Part shown: piece by piece, positions 36,083-43,611 of the stretch
Layout: the number at the start of each line of letters is the position of its first letter
How positions within the stretch are numbered: position 1 is the stretch's first letter
NCBI RefSeq assembly: GCF_019052365.1
Contig: NZ_JAHQUY010000005.1
Location: 7,476 to 71,475, forward strand
DNA from: Leyella stercorea
GTDB lineage: Bacteria; Bacteroidota; Bacteroidia; Bacteroidales; Bacteroidaceae
DNA length: 64,000 bases
Direction of reading: 5' to 3'
The notes under the pieces: model-generated
Databases searched by the model: none
What the model was told of the DNA's origin: nothing
The model's input: the letters and a program-made list of their open reading frames with translations, nothing else
Made by a program: the position numbers and the translations under genes

Positions 36083-36763
36083 ATGAAAAAGACAATCTTT
36101 TTAATGGCAATGCTGCTGGCGCTCAGCGCAGCGGCTCCTATGGCTTCCGCCGCACCGCAGTCTCACCGCAATCGCCCGCACACACAGATGGTGGACAAGA
36201 AGGATAAGGACGCTGCCGACGAGGAGAAGGGCATCGTGGCTTACTCGGATACTGTAACTGCCGACACGGCGTCTGCCGCTAACGGCGGAGCCACGTTCGA
36301 CAACGATGCCCCAGTCAGTCGCGACGAACTGCTCTCGTTCTACAACAGTTTGCCAGGATGGATCGTAAAGCTCTTCCTTATAGTGTGCGTTTTCGTGCCG
36401 ATGCTGCTGTGCTTCCTTGCGCCTATCATTGTCGTTCTGCTCGTCATACGCTACTTCATGCGCCGCCACAAAGACCGCGTGCGACTGACTGAGATGGCTA
36501 TGGAGAAGGGCGAACCATTCTCCGACGAACTGAAACCGCTCAGCAAGAAGTCGCCCGAGTATATGTGGCGCCGCGGAGTGCGCAACACGTCGATTGGTGC
36601 CGGACTCATGATTCTCTTCTGGTTCTTCGGTATGCAGTCGCTCATGGGCATAGGCGCTCTTGTGGCGTGCATCGGACTCGGACAGATGTTCATGGTGAAG
36701 TACAACTACGACAGTAAGATGCCGTGGCAGAAGCGCGACGACGAGGACGAAACCGACCATTGA
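36083..36763 (+). CDS. Membrane protein, DUF6249-like, linked to an ECF sigma factor
   Basis: Protein of 226 aa. A signal peptide (MKKTIFLMAMLLALSAAAPMASA) precedes an acidic segment of about 70 residues. Two spans follow (IVKLFLIVCVFVPMLLCFLAPIIVVLLVI), then a basic segment RYFMRRHKDRVRL, a cytoplasmic helix and two more spans ending near IGLGQMFMVKY. The layout resembles DUF6249 proteins found beside sigma factors in Bacteroidetes (family name from memory). It starts a three-gene unit with the sigma factor 26 bp downstream. A role in sensing or sequestering envelope signals is plausible but not shown. Confidence 0.7.
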   Translation: MKKTIFLMAMLLALSAAAPMASAAPQSHRNRPHTQMVDKKDKDAADEEKGIVAYSDTVTADTASAANGGATFDNDAPVSRDELLSFYNSLPGWIVKLFLIVCVFVPMLLCFLAPIIVVLLVIRYFMRRHKDRVRLTEMAMEKGEPFSDELKPLSKKSPEYMWRRGVRNTSIGAGLMILFWFFGMQSLMGIGALVACIGLGQMFMVKYNYDSKMPWQKRDDEDETDH

Positions 36764-36789
36764 CCCTATTCTTTTAAAGACAGAACGAA

Positions 36790-37323
36790 ATGAAGGATAC
36801 TAACGACGATCTCTCTCTTATACAGCAGGTGGCTGAGCTTCACGACAAGACGGCTTTCGACCGTCTTGTCAGGAAGTATCAGTCGCCTATAAGGCGCTTC
36901 TTCCTCCACCAGACGCTGGGAGACGCGCAGCTGAGCGACGACCTCGCGCAGGACACCTTCATAAGGGCTTATACCAGCATCGGGACGTTTCGCGGCTCGG
37001 CGGCGTTCTCCACATGGCTCTTCCGCATAGCCTACAACGTGTTCTACGACTATCGGCGCCGGCTGCGCCCGTCTGCCGACGACCTCGACGCAGCGCGCCC
37101 CGCTGCAGCCGGTGCCGACCGGTCGCTCGGGATGGATGTCTACGGTGCTCTCGCCCGTCTGCCCGACGCCGAGCGCACATGCGTCACGCTGCAGCTCGTC
37201 GACGGCTATCCCATCGAACGCATCGCCGCAATAACGGGCATGGCGGAGGGCACGGTGAAGTCGCATCTCTTCCGCGGAAAGCAGAAACTTACCGCATTCC
37301 TGCGGCAGAACGGCTATTCTTAA
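36790..37323 (+). CDS. ECF-type RNA polymerase sigma factor
   Basis: Sigma-70 family factor of 177 aa containing only regions 2 and 4. Region 2 includes FDRLVRKYQSPIRRFF and DDLAQDTFIRAYTSIGTFRGSAAFSTWLFRIAYN (core binding and -10 recognition). Region 4 is LPDAERTCVTLQLVDGYPIERIAAITGMAEGTVKSHLFRGKQKL (helix-turn-helix). It lies between a DUF6249-like membrane protein and a small two-span protein, which is a typical setting for a membrane-bound anti-sigma. The target regulon cannot be inferred from this window. Confidence 0.9.
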   Translation: MKDTNDDLSLIQQVAELHDKTAFDRLVRKYQSPIRRFFLHQTLGDAQLSDDLAQDTFIRAYTSIGTFRGSAAFSTWLFRIAYNVFYDYRRRLRPSADDLDAARPAAAGADRSLGMDVYGALARLPDAERTCVTLQLVDGYPIERIAAITGMAEGTVKSHLFRGKQKLTAFLRQNGYS

Positions 37324-37375
37324 GACCCTAAATGTAGGTGGAAAATAAAAGACAACGTAAAAATTCAATCATGCT

Positions 37376-37825
37376 ATGACTGATGTAAAGAATAAAACAA
37401 GTTATGACGAGACTGTCGATGAGGCGCTTCTTCAGCGGTTCTTCGCCGACAGCGCTCGCATGGATATCGCCGACGACGGATTCACCGACCGCCTCATGCG
37501 CCGTCTGCCCGAGGAAGTGGACACCCGCTGCTACCGTCTCTACCGCTTGTGGACGGCAGCGATGGTAGCGGTCTGCGTTGCCGTCTTCTTCTTCGTCAAC
37601 GGCTTCCAGCTGCTCAAGCTGCGCGTGTGCAGAGCTGTCGGCGGTTTCCTCGGCGACGTGGTTCACGCCGTACAGGATAGGGTGGCATCGTTCTCGCTGC
37701 CCGCTTCCGTCTCCTTCCCCCCATCCGCCGACTGGACAACGCTGCTTCATGTTCCGCTCATGATAGCGATAGCGCTTGTCGTGCTCGGCTCGCTTGTGCT
37801 GTACGACATCAACGAATCGGTCTGA
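37376..37825 (+). CDS. Two-span membrane protein, candidate anti-sigma factor
   Basis: Protein of 149 aa. The N-terminal 55 residues are cytoplasmic and acidic (DEALLQRFFADSARMDIADDGFTDRLMRRLPEE), resembling DUF5056 proteins that accompany sigma factors. Two spans follow (LWTAAMVAVCVAVFFFVNGF and LLHVPLMIAIALVVLGSLVLY) with a periplasmic loop of about 50 residues. The position directly after the sigma gene, the membrane anchoring and the charged N-terminus suggest an anti-sigma role. I see no ZAS zinc motif (H-x3-C-x2-C), so it is not a classical zinc anti-sigma. The role is inferred from context. Confidence 0.65.
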   Translation: MTDVKNKTSYDETVDEALLQRFFADSARMDIADDGFTDRLMRRLPEEVDTRCYRLYRLWTAAMVAVCVAVFFFVNGFQLLKLRVCRAVGGFLGDVVHAVQDRVASFSLPASVSFPPSADWTTLLHVPLMIAIALVVLGSLVLYDINESV

Positions 37826-37857
37826 TACACAAGCCGCCTCGTCCTTCTGCTCACGAA

Positions 37858-37925
37858 ATGTCATCGTGTAGCGTACGGAATCCGATCGGGCGGCGAACGG
37901 AAACCGATCGGACGGCGTTCGGAGT
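37858..37925. repeat. Family D repeats after the candidate anti-sigma gene
   Basis: Three 22-bp units (CGGAATCCGATCGGGCGGCG and variants), downstream of a stop codon in the same sense orientation as at 15355-15495 and 51778-51895. Confidence 0.85.
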
Positions 37926-37945
37926 ACGATGATTGGAGTACACAA

Positions 37946-38042
37946 TAGTAGCGGAGGTAAAAGCCTCCGCAGCACCAAGTCTGACACTAATAATAATGGT
38001 TAGCATCGCTGGTTGCTGCGGAGGCTTTTACCTCCGCTACTA
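37946..38042. repeat. Inverted pair of REP-like elements (family E)
   Basis: A perfect 29-bp inverted repeat: left arm 37946-37974, right arm 38014-38042, spacer 39 bp. Each arm is itself a hairpin (GCGGAGGTAAAAGCCTCCGC). It lies between two convergent genes, the usual place for paired REP elements. Confidence 0.92.
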
Positions 38043-38052
38043 ATATGGCTGT

Positions 38053-38844
38053 TTAGAAAACGAATGTGCTGAATCGCTTGGTGTTCGCTTCCTTCTGCTT
38101 CAGCTCCTCCTGCATCCGCTGCATCGCCATCTTGAAGAAGAAGCGTATGAGATGCTCGTCGGTGGCTTCGGTGCGAATCATGCGCAGAGCGGAGATGTAC
38201 TCCTGACGGGCTTCCGACGGAATGATGAGCAACGGATGCCCCATGCGTAGCAGGATATAATTGCTCACGAGACGACCCGTTCTGCCGTTTCCGTCGCGGA
38301 ATGGATGCAGATACTCGTAGAAGCCGTGAAAACGGGCGGCAAGCACCATCGGGTGAGCGGCGGCTGTGGCGATGGCTTGCTCCGTCGTTTCGAGCAGTCG
38401 CGGCACTCTGGCTACCAGCTCTTCGTGGTCGCCGAACACGGTGTCGCCGGCAGCCATGTCGGTTGTCGTGTATTCGCCTGGCGTTGCGTCGGGCGCACGG
38501 TAGGCGAGCGTGTGACTTGTTACGCGACGGTTAATCTCTTTCAACAGCGCCTCGTTGAGCGGATGCTGCACGTTCCGCATCATATACTCAAAAGCCTCGA
38601 AGTGGTCGAGCATCTCGAAAGCCTCGAACAGCGTCTTGCCGGCTGGAATCATGCCCAGGCCCTTCTCCTTCAGTTCGCGCGTGTCGTCAACAGAGAACGA
38701 GTTGCCCTCGATGGCGCACGAGTGGGTGGAGAAGAGCACCTCGTTATACTTGAAGTATTCTTTCCCGTCCATTCTGTCGACGACAAGCGACAGGTACCTG
38801 CCCCGCAAGTCGTCGTATTCCTTTATTTCCTTTTCGAATGTCAT
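38053..38844 (-). CDS. Fic-domain protein (probable AMP-transferase), N-terminally self-inhibited class
   Basis: Fic protein of 263 aa; the family transfers AMP or another nucleoside monophosphate to target hydroxyl groups. The active motif is complete: HPFRDGNGRTGR (catalytic His, phosphate-binding loop). An N-terminal inhibitory motif of the form S-x3-E-G-N is present as SCAIEGN at about residues 46-52, so it belongs to the class whose helix lies inside the same chain. The start MTFEKEIKEYDDL was chosen over a frame 28 codons longer that reads through A-rich repeats. No antitoxin-like gene adjoins it, as expected for the self-inhibited class. Target unknown. Confidence 0.88.
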   Translation of the reverse strand: MTFEKEIKEYDDLRGRYLSLVVDRMDGKEYFKYNEVLFSTHSCAIEGNSFSVDDTRELKEKGLGMIPAGKTLFEAFEMLDHFEAFEYMMRNVQHPLNEALLKEINRRVTSHTLAYRAPDATPGEYTTTDMAAGDTVFGDHEELVARVPRLLETTEQAIATAAAHPMVLAARFHGFYEYLHPFRDGNGRTGRLVSNYILLRMGHPLLIIPSEARQEYISALRMIRTEATDEHLIRFFFKMAMQRMQEELKQKEANTKRFSTFVF

Positions 38845-38884
38845 AGTCGTCCGTTTCAGCTTGCTAAGATACAATTTTTGTGGA

Positions 38885-38972
38885 AAAGCGCCAAGCGCTT
38901 GAACAAAAAACATCAAACACTTGAACAAAAACGTACGAAACGCTTGAAGAAGAAGCGTACGAAACGCCTAAA
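38885..38972. repeat. Degenerate 23-24-bp repeats upstream of the fic gene
   Basis: Three to four units of the form AAACGCTTGAA, A-rich stretch, CGTACG. They lie between the tRNA-Lys terminator and the fic start codon. No clear promoter box was found here. Confidence 0.7.
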
Positions 38973-38973
38973 C

Positions 38974-39011
38974 AAAAAAAGAGGATGCAACCGAAGTTGT
39001 ATCCTCTTTTT
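38974..39011 (-). terminator. Terminator of tRNA-Lys
   Basis: 16-bp stem (one G-T pair) with a TTCG loop on the minus strand, flanked by A and T runs on both sides, so it can act in both directions. Confidence 0.88.
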
Positions 39012-39014
39012 GCG

Positions 39015-39087
39015 TGACTCGCATGGGGCTCGAACCCATGACCCCAACATTAAAAGTGTTGTGCTCTACCAACTGAGCTAGCGAGTC
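39015..39087 (-). tRNA. tRNA-Lys (anticodon TTT)
   Basis: 73 nt, complete cloverleaf: acceptor GACTCGC/GCGAGTC with discriminator A, D-arm GCTC/GAGC, anticodon stem CAACA/TGTTG with loop CTTTTAA (anticodon TTT), T-arm ATGGG TTCGAGC CCCAT. CCA is not encoded. Confidence 0.97.
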
Positions 39088-39119
39088 TCCGTATTTGCTT
39101 TATATTTCAAAAGCGAGTG

Positions 39120-39151
39120 CAAAGTTAGTGGTTTTTTATAAATTACGCAAA
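39120..39151 (-). promoter_or_regulatory. tRNA-Lys promoter
   Basis: Minus strand: TTTG (39148-39151), 20-bp spacer, TAACTTTG (39120-39127); full consensus, 32 nt before the mature tRNA 5' end. Confidence 0.85.
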
Positions 39152-39190
39152 TATTTTGTTTGTTTTTTACGCTTTCCACTTCTTTTTCGT

Positions 39191-40303
39191 CTATTTCTGT
39201 TGGTTTTCTACTGCTGTAGGCGGGTCTTCGTCGTTCAGATGCTCTTTTGTGACGTAGCGCTGCCAGTAGGCTATGATGAGCGACGTGAGCGGTAGAGCAA
39301 TGATCAGACCGATGAAGCCGAGCAGTGCGCCCCACACCGAGAGCGAGAGCAGCAGTATGGCGGGGTTGAGGCCCATCGCCTTGCCCATAATCTTCGGCGT
39401 GACGTACATGTCGGTGATGATCTGCACCACGCAGAAGAGGCCGAACGCCAAGCCGAACACCATCCAGAAGTCCTGCCCCGTGTCGGCAGCCTTAAGCATG
39501 GCGAGGAAGGCTGTAGGAATGAGCGCGAAGGTGTGCAGATAAGGCACGAGGTCCATCACGCCGATGAGTATTCCGAGGCCGATAGCCATAGGGAAGTCCA
39601 TCAGGCTGAAGCCGATGCAGAACATCACGCCCATGCAGAGCGCCACTAAGCCCTGACCACGTATGTAGTTGTTCATCTCGCGCTCCACGTCCTGCGCCAG
39701 TTCCTGCCAGAACGGACGGTTCTTCTTCGGGAATATCTTCACCCAGCTCGTCGTGAGAAACTCGTAGTCGAGCAGTATGAAGAACGTGTAGAGCAGCGTG
39801 ATACACGACGCTACGATAGACATCACGATGTTGGCTGTCTGCCCGATCACGGCGAAGAGCTTCGGCATCGTCGTCTTCAGCGTGTCGCTGAAATCCTTGC
39901 TTTTGAAGAAGCGCTCCAGCGCCTCCTGGTTGTTTATGGCCCAGTCTTTCGCCATGCGCGAGAAGTCGTTGGTGTGTGTTGTCTGGTGCAGCCAGTGGAG
40001 GATGAACTCGTACAGTTTCTGGAACTGGCTCACCATCGGCGGCACGATGAAGTATACAAGCAGTCCGATTACGGACAGAATGGCGAGCATGGCGATGATG
40101 ATAGCCAGGGCGCGCACCTTCACGTGCATGCGATACTGTATGAACTTCACCATCGGGTAGAGCAGATATGCCAGGAACCACGCGATGAAGAAGGGCAGCA
40201 GCACGCTGCTCAGATAGTTGGTGATGGCGAAGACGGCCACGGTTATGCCGCCGACGGCTGTCCAGCGCATCACTTTGTCGAATGTAATCTTTTGTTCGTT
40301 CAT
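39191..40303 (-). CDS. AI-2E family transporter (PerM/YdiK-like)
   Basis: Inner-membrane protein of 370 aa with about eight spans and the layout of the AI-2E family: paired spans at each end and a soluble insertion of about 100 residues (about 90-190, FYEFILHWLHQTTHTNDF-like). Seen near the C-terminus: LIGVMDLVPYLHTFALIPTAFLAML and VTPKIMGKAMGLNPAILLLSLSVWGALLGFIGLIIALPL, the family signature. Members have been linked to export of autoinducer-2, but also to unrelated functions such as Na+/H+ antiport. The start MNEQKITFDKVMRW lies one nucleotide after the tdk stop, so the pair is coupled. luxS and mtnN, which make AI-2, lie 3 kb away. Confidence 0.85.
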   Translation of the reverse strand: MNEQKITFDKVMRWTAVGGITVAVFAITNYLSSVLLPFFIAWFLAYLLYPMVKFIQYRMHVKVRALAIIIAMLAILSVIGLLVYFIVPPMVSQFQKLYEFILHWLHQTTHTNDFSRMAKDWAINNQEALERFFKSKDFSDTLKTTMPKLFAVIGQTANIVMSIVASCITLLYTFFILLDYEFLTTSWVKIFPKKNRPFWQELAQDVEREMNNYIRGQGLVALCMGVMFCIGFSLMDFPMAIGLGILIGVMDLVPYLHTFALIPTAFLAMLKAADTGQDFWMVFGLAFGLFCVVQIITDMYVTPKIMGKAMGLNPAILLLSLSVWGALLGFIGLIIALPLTSLIIAYWQRYVTKEHLNDEDPPTAVENQQK

Positions 40304-40304
40304 A

Positions 40305-40907
40305 TTATTGTTCCATTGCTTTCTTGTAGCACTCGCGGCAGAGCGGCTCATACTCGGCCTGTTCGCCGATGAGCACTTGGTTCTGGTCGTGCACAAGACG
40401 ATGACTCACGTAGGCGAGCGCTCCGCACTTCACGCAGATGGCGTGCACCTTCGTCACTTCGTCGGCTACGGCGCACAGAGCCGGTATCGGGCCGAAGGGA
40501 GTGCATTGAAAGTCCATGTCAAGGCCGGCTATTATCACGCGCACGCCGTTGTTGGCAAGCTGGTTGCACACCGCTACGAGGTCCATGCCGAAGAACTGCG
40601 CCTCGTCTATGCCCACCACGTCGAAGTCGTAACCGTCCGTGCTTGTGGTGTGACTGCTCAGGTAGTTCAGAATCTCGGCTGACGTGGAGAGCGGCACCGA
40701 CATCACGGAGTTGCGGTCATGGCTCACCACCTCCTCCTCAGAATAGCGTGTGTCTATCTGCGGCTTGAATATAACAACTCTTTGGCGAGCGAAGGTAGCT
40801 CGCTTTATGCGGCGTATAAGTTCCTCGGTCTTGCCCGAGAACATTGAACCGCACACTACTTCAATTCTTCCTTGGCGATACTTCTCGCCCTCTAAATTTG
40901 CTTTCAT
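40305..40907 (-). CDS. tdk: Thymidine kinase, type II
   Basis: Cytoplasmic salvage kinase of 200 aa phosphorylating thymidine. P-loop [20 protein letters not shown] motif ([13 protein letters not shown]), lasso region and a zinc-binding tail with CVKCG and CRECY (four Cys). The start [17 protein letters not shown] was chosen by comparison with the family N-terminus; the alternative start 13 codons upstream would lie ahead of a full-consensus promoter (40916-40947). With the chosen start, the -7 box ends only 8 nt before the ATG, so the mRNA should be nearly leaderless. The AI-2E gene follows immediately. Confidence 0.93.
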   Translation of the reverse strand: MKANLEGEKYRQGRIEVVCGSMFSGKTEELIRRIKRATFARQRVVIFKPQIDTRYSEEEVVSHDRNSVMSVPLSTSAEILNYLSSHTTSTDGYDFDVVGIDEAQFFGMDLVAVCNQLANNGVRVIIAGLDMDFQCTPFGPIPALCAVADEVTKVHAICVKCGALAYVSHRLVHDQNQVLIGEQAEYEPLCRECYKKAMEQ

Positions 40908-40915
40908 TGTGAGTA

Positions 40916-40947
40916 CAAATTTACGAATACGTTTTAAAAATTGCAAA
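40916..40947 (-). promoter_or_regulatory. tdk promoter
   Basis: Minus strand: TTTG (40944-40947), 20-bp spacer, TAAATTTG (40916-40923); 8 nt between the -7 box and the ATG. Confidence 0.8.
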
Positions 40948-40962
40948 GAAACGACATGTTTT

Positions 40963-40994
40963 TTTGCCGTTCTTGATTAATATAACTATATTTG
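40963..40994 (+). promoter_or_regulatory. rsmI promoter
   Basis: TTTG (40963-40966), 20-bp spacer, TATATTTG (40987-40994); 8 nt between the -7 box and the ATG at 41003. Back-to-back with the tdk promoter, the two -33 boxes being 15 bp apart. Confidence 0.82.
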
Positions 40995-41002
40995 CCCACA
41001 AT

Positions 41003-41809
41003 ATGGGTATATTATATATTGTGCCTACTCCGGTGGGCAATATGGAAGACATGACGATGCGTGCCATCCGCATATTGAAAGAGGCAGATCTGGTGCTTGC
41101 CGAGGACACTCGCACATCGGGCATTCTGCTTCAGCATTTCGATATAAAGAACCGGCTGATGTCGCATCACAAGTTCAACGAACACGGCACAACGGCATCC
41201 GTAGTCGAACGTCTGAAGGCTGGCGAGACGATAGCGCTCATCAGCGACGCCGGCACGCCCGGAATCAGCGACCCCGGCTTCTTTCTCGCTCGCGAGGCGG
41301 CTAAAGCCGGCATCACGGTGCAGTGTCTGCCCGGCGCTACGGCGTTCGTTCCGGCTATCGTAAGCTCGGGTCTGCCGTGCGACCGCTTCTGCTTCGAGGG
41401 ATTCCTGCCGCAGAAGAAAGGCCGCCAGACGCTGCTGCAGTCGCTGCAGACCGAGACGCGCACGATGATATTCTACGAGTCGCCTTACCGACTGGTGAAG
41501 ACGCTCGAGCAGTTTGCCGAGTTCTTCGGCGATGACCGTCAGGCGAGCGTCTGCCGCGAGATATCCAAGCTGCATGAGGAGAGCGTGCGTGGCACGCTGG
41601 CTGAGATAATAGCACACTTCAAGCAGACCGAGCCGCGCGGAGAGATCGTAGTCGTGGTGGCTGGCTGCGCCGGCGTTGACATCTCGGCACGCAAGGCGCT
41701 CAAGGAGCAGGCTAAGGAGAAGAAGCCGAAGCTGAGCAACAAGGAACGCTACGCTATGCGTGAGGCGGCGCCTGCGGAGTTCAAGAAAAAGAAATTCAGA
41801 GACGAATAA
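41003..41809 (+). CDS. rsmI: 16S rRNA (cytidine-1402 2'-O) methyltransferase
   Basis: Tetrapyrrole-methylase-fold enzyme of 268 aa that methylates the ribose of C1402 in 16S rRNA using S-adenosylmethionine. Motifs seen: MGILYIVPTPVGNMEDMTMRAIRIL, AEDTRTSGILLQHF, LISDAGTPGISDPGF, QCLPGATAFVPAIVSSGLP and FYESPYRLVKTLEQFAE. The start at MGILYIV is fixed by family comparison and by the promoter 8 nt upstream. The C-terminus is Lys-rich. The coiled-coil lipoprotein gene follows after 16 bp, so both may be on one transcript. Confidence 0.94.
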   Translation: MGILYIVPTPVGNMEDMTMRAIRILKEADLVLAEDTRTSGILLQHFDIKNRLMSHHKFNEHGTTASVVERLKAGETIALISDAGTPGISDPGFFLAREAAKAGITVQCLPGATAFVPAIVSSGLPCDRFCFEGFLPQKKGRQTLLQSLQTETRTMIFYESPYRLVKTLEQFAEFFGDDRQASVCREISKLHEESVRGTLAEIIAHFKQTEPRGEIVVVVAGCAGVDISARKALKEQAKEKKPKLSNKERYAMREAAPAEFKKKKFRDE

Positions 41810-41825
41810 TAAAAAACAAAACGAT

Positions 41826-42689
41826 ATGAAAAAACTATCTTTAGTATTATTATCCGTGGTGTTGCTGTCAGTGACATCATGCGATTTAATTAGCAAGTCA
41901 AAAGAAGGTAATGCACCTAACGTAGAGCAGACCGACTCGCTCCAGCGAATCATCTCGCAGAAGGACAACGAGATTAACGACATGATGGAGACATTCAACC
42001 AGATTCAGATCGGTCTGCGCGAGATAAGCGAGGCTGAGAACCGCGTCACCGTAGCACAGACTGGTGAGGGAACAAGCAGTCGCAAGCAGATGCTCGAGGA
42101 CGTTCGCTTCATCTCGTCTACAATGCAGCAGAACCGCGCTTTGCTCGAGAAACTCCGCCAGCAGTTGCGCGAGTCGAGCATCAAGGGCGACCAGCTGCGC
42201 CGCACTATCGACGAACTCGTAGCGCAGATTAACGACAAGGAACAGCAGCTGCAGCAGTTGCGCGCCGAACTCGACGCTAAAAACATACACATCGCCGACC
42301 TCGACAAGACCATCACCGGCCTTAATGACAACGTATCATCGCTGCAGGAGGAGTCGTCGAAGAAGACCGAGACTATCAACGACCAGGACGCACAGCTCAA
42401 CACCGCATGGTTCGCGTTCGGCACAAAGAGAGAACTGAAGGATCAGCGTATCATCGACGGATCAAAGGTGCTGCAGTCGAACTTCAACAAGAGCTACTTC
42501 ACAAAGATCGACATCCGCGTGCAGAAGGAGATAAAGCTCTACTCTAAGTCGGCTAAGATTCTCACTATGCACCCCTCAAGCTCTTACACCTTGCAGCAGG
42601 ATGCCAACAAGCAGTACGTTCTGCGCATCAGCAATCCGCAGATCTTCTGGTCTACCAGCAAGTATCTCGTAATCCAGGTTAAGAAGTAA
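41826..42689 (+). CDS. Coiled-coil lipoprotein
   Basis: Envelope lipoprotein of 287 aa. Signal peptide and lipobox LLSVTSC (Cys19). Residues about 35-195 form a long, nearly unbroken predicted coiled coil (Leu/Gln/Glu/Asp heptads, such as LRAELDAKNIHIADLDKTI). The last 90 residues form a compact domain with TAWFAFGTKRELKDQRIIDGS, then SYFTKIDIRVQKEIKLYSKSAKILTMHPSSSYTL. I do not recognise a named family beyond similar Bacteroidetes lipoproteins. A spacer or tether in the periplasm is a reasonable guess. It is followed by mtnN after 29 bp. Confidence 0.8.
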   Translation: MKKLSLVLLSVVLLSVTSCDLISKSKEGNAPNVEQTDSLQRIISQKDNEINDMMETFNQIQIGLREISEAENRVTVAQTGEGTSSRKQMLEDVRFISSTMQQNRALLEKLRQQLRESSIKGDQLRRTIDELVAQINDKEQQLQQLRAELDAKNIHIADLDKTITGLNDNVSSLQEESSKKTETINDQDAQLNTAWFAFGTKRELKDQRIIDGSKVLQSNFNKSYFTKIDIRVQKEIKLYSKSAKILTMHPSSSYTLQQDANKQYVLRISNPQIFWSTSKYLVIQVKK

Positions 42690-42718
42690 TTGCGCACGAA
42701 TCATTATACAGACGACAA

Positions 42719-43402
42719 ATGCGCATAGGTGTAATCGTAGCAATGGACAAGGAGTTTGCACAGTTGCAGACTCTTGCGTCCGACAAGAAGGAACAGACCG
42801 TTGCGGGTCGCACTTTCGTTGTGGGCCGCATCGGTGAGAACGAAATTGTAATGCAGAAGTGCGGCATCGGAAAGGTGAACGCAGCGGTTGGAGCGTCGGA
42901 GATGATTGCGGCGTTCCATCCCGATCTGGTCATCTCTACCGGCGTGGCTGGCGGTGCCGACACGAGTCTCGAGGTTTGCGAGGTGGTGGTGAGCACGGCT
43001 TGCTGCTACCACGACGTTTATTGCGGCGACGAGTGCGCAATGGGTCAGGTGCTCGGCATGCCTGAACGCTTCGAGAGCGACGCCGCTCTCGTTGAGAAGG
43101 CCACATCGCTCAACTGCCACACGCAGGTTCACGCCGGACTCATCGTCACCGGCGACTGGTTTGTCAACTCTCGCGAGAAGATGCAGCAGATTCTCGACAA
43201 CTTCCCAACGGCAATGGCTGTAGACATGGAGAGCTGCTCTATAGCGCAGACCTGCCATATCTATAACACGCCGTTCGTCAGCTTCCGCATCATCAGCGAT
43301 ATTCCGCTCAAAGACCACAAGGCACAGATGTACTACGACTTCTGGGAGCGTATGGCTGAAGGATCGTTCGAAGTGACGAAGGCGTTCCTTGAAAGAGTAT
43401 AA
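42719..43402 (+). CDS. mtnN: 5'-methylthioadenosine/S-adenosylhomocysteine nucleosidase
   Basis: Cytoplasmic hydrolase of 227 aa that cleaves the glycosidic bond of methylthioadenosine and S-adenosylhomocysteine, releasing adenine. It begins MRIGVIVAMDKEFAQL (the catalytic Glu of the MTAN family is E12 in this sequence). Further marks: GIGKVNAA, ISTGVAGGAD, AVDMESCSIAQTC (substrate-ribose Glu) and FRIISD (Asp base). The product S-ribosylhomocysteine is the LuxS substrate; luxS follows 209 bp downstream on the same strand, separated by family C and B repeats. Confidence 0.94.
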   Translation: MRIGVIVAMDKEFAQLQTLASDKKEQTVAGRTFVVGRIGENEIVMQKCGIGKVNAAVGASEMIAAFHPDLVISTGVAGGADTSLEVCEVVVSTACCYHDVYCGDECAMGQVLGMPERFESDAALVEKATSLNCHTQVHAGLIVTGDWFVNSREKMQQILDNFPTAMAVDMESCSIAQTCHIYNTPFVSFRIISDIPLKDHKAQMYYDFWERMAEGSFEVTKAFLERV

Positions 43403-43403
43403 A

Positions 43404-43602
43404 AGCCCCTCCCAACCATCAAGCCCCTCCCAACCCTCCCCGTCGGGGAGGGCTTAGGATAGTTTAGAAAAGAATAGCCCTTGGCTTAGAAAGGCCTAAG
43501 AAGGCTTAGCTAGGCTTAGACGCCGCCTTCCCCTCAGCCTTTCCCTTGGCTTAGAAAGGCCTAAGAAGGCTTAGTCCGGCTTAGACGCAGCCTAAAACAA
43601 TA
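43404..43602. repeat. Family C and B repeats between mtnN and luxS
   Basis: Directly after the mtnN stop: one partial and one full family C unit (hairpin CCCTCCCC-GTC-GGGGAGGG near 43434-43452), then family B units TTAGAAAGGC and relatives up to about 43590, including two copies of CTTGGCTTAGAAAGGCCTAA. Sense orientation relative to mtnN. Confidence 0.9.
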
Positions 43603-43611
43603 AAAAAGACA

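Noticed and set aside
40885..40905. TAAATTTG on the plus strand within tdk
   Set aside because: Lies inside the coding region, with no TTTG at the proper distance and no gene that needs it; rsmI has its own better promoter.
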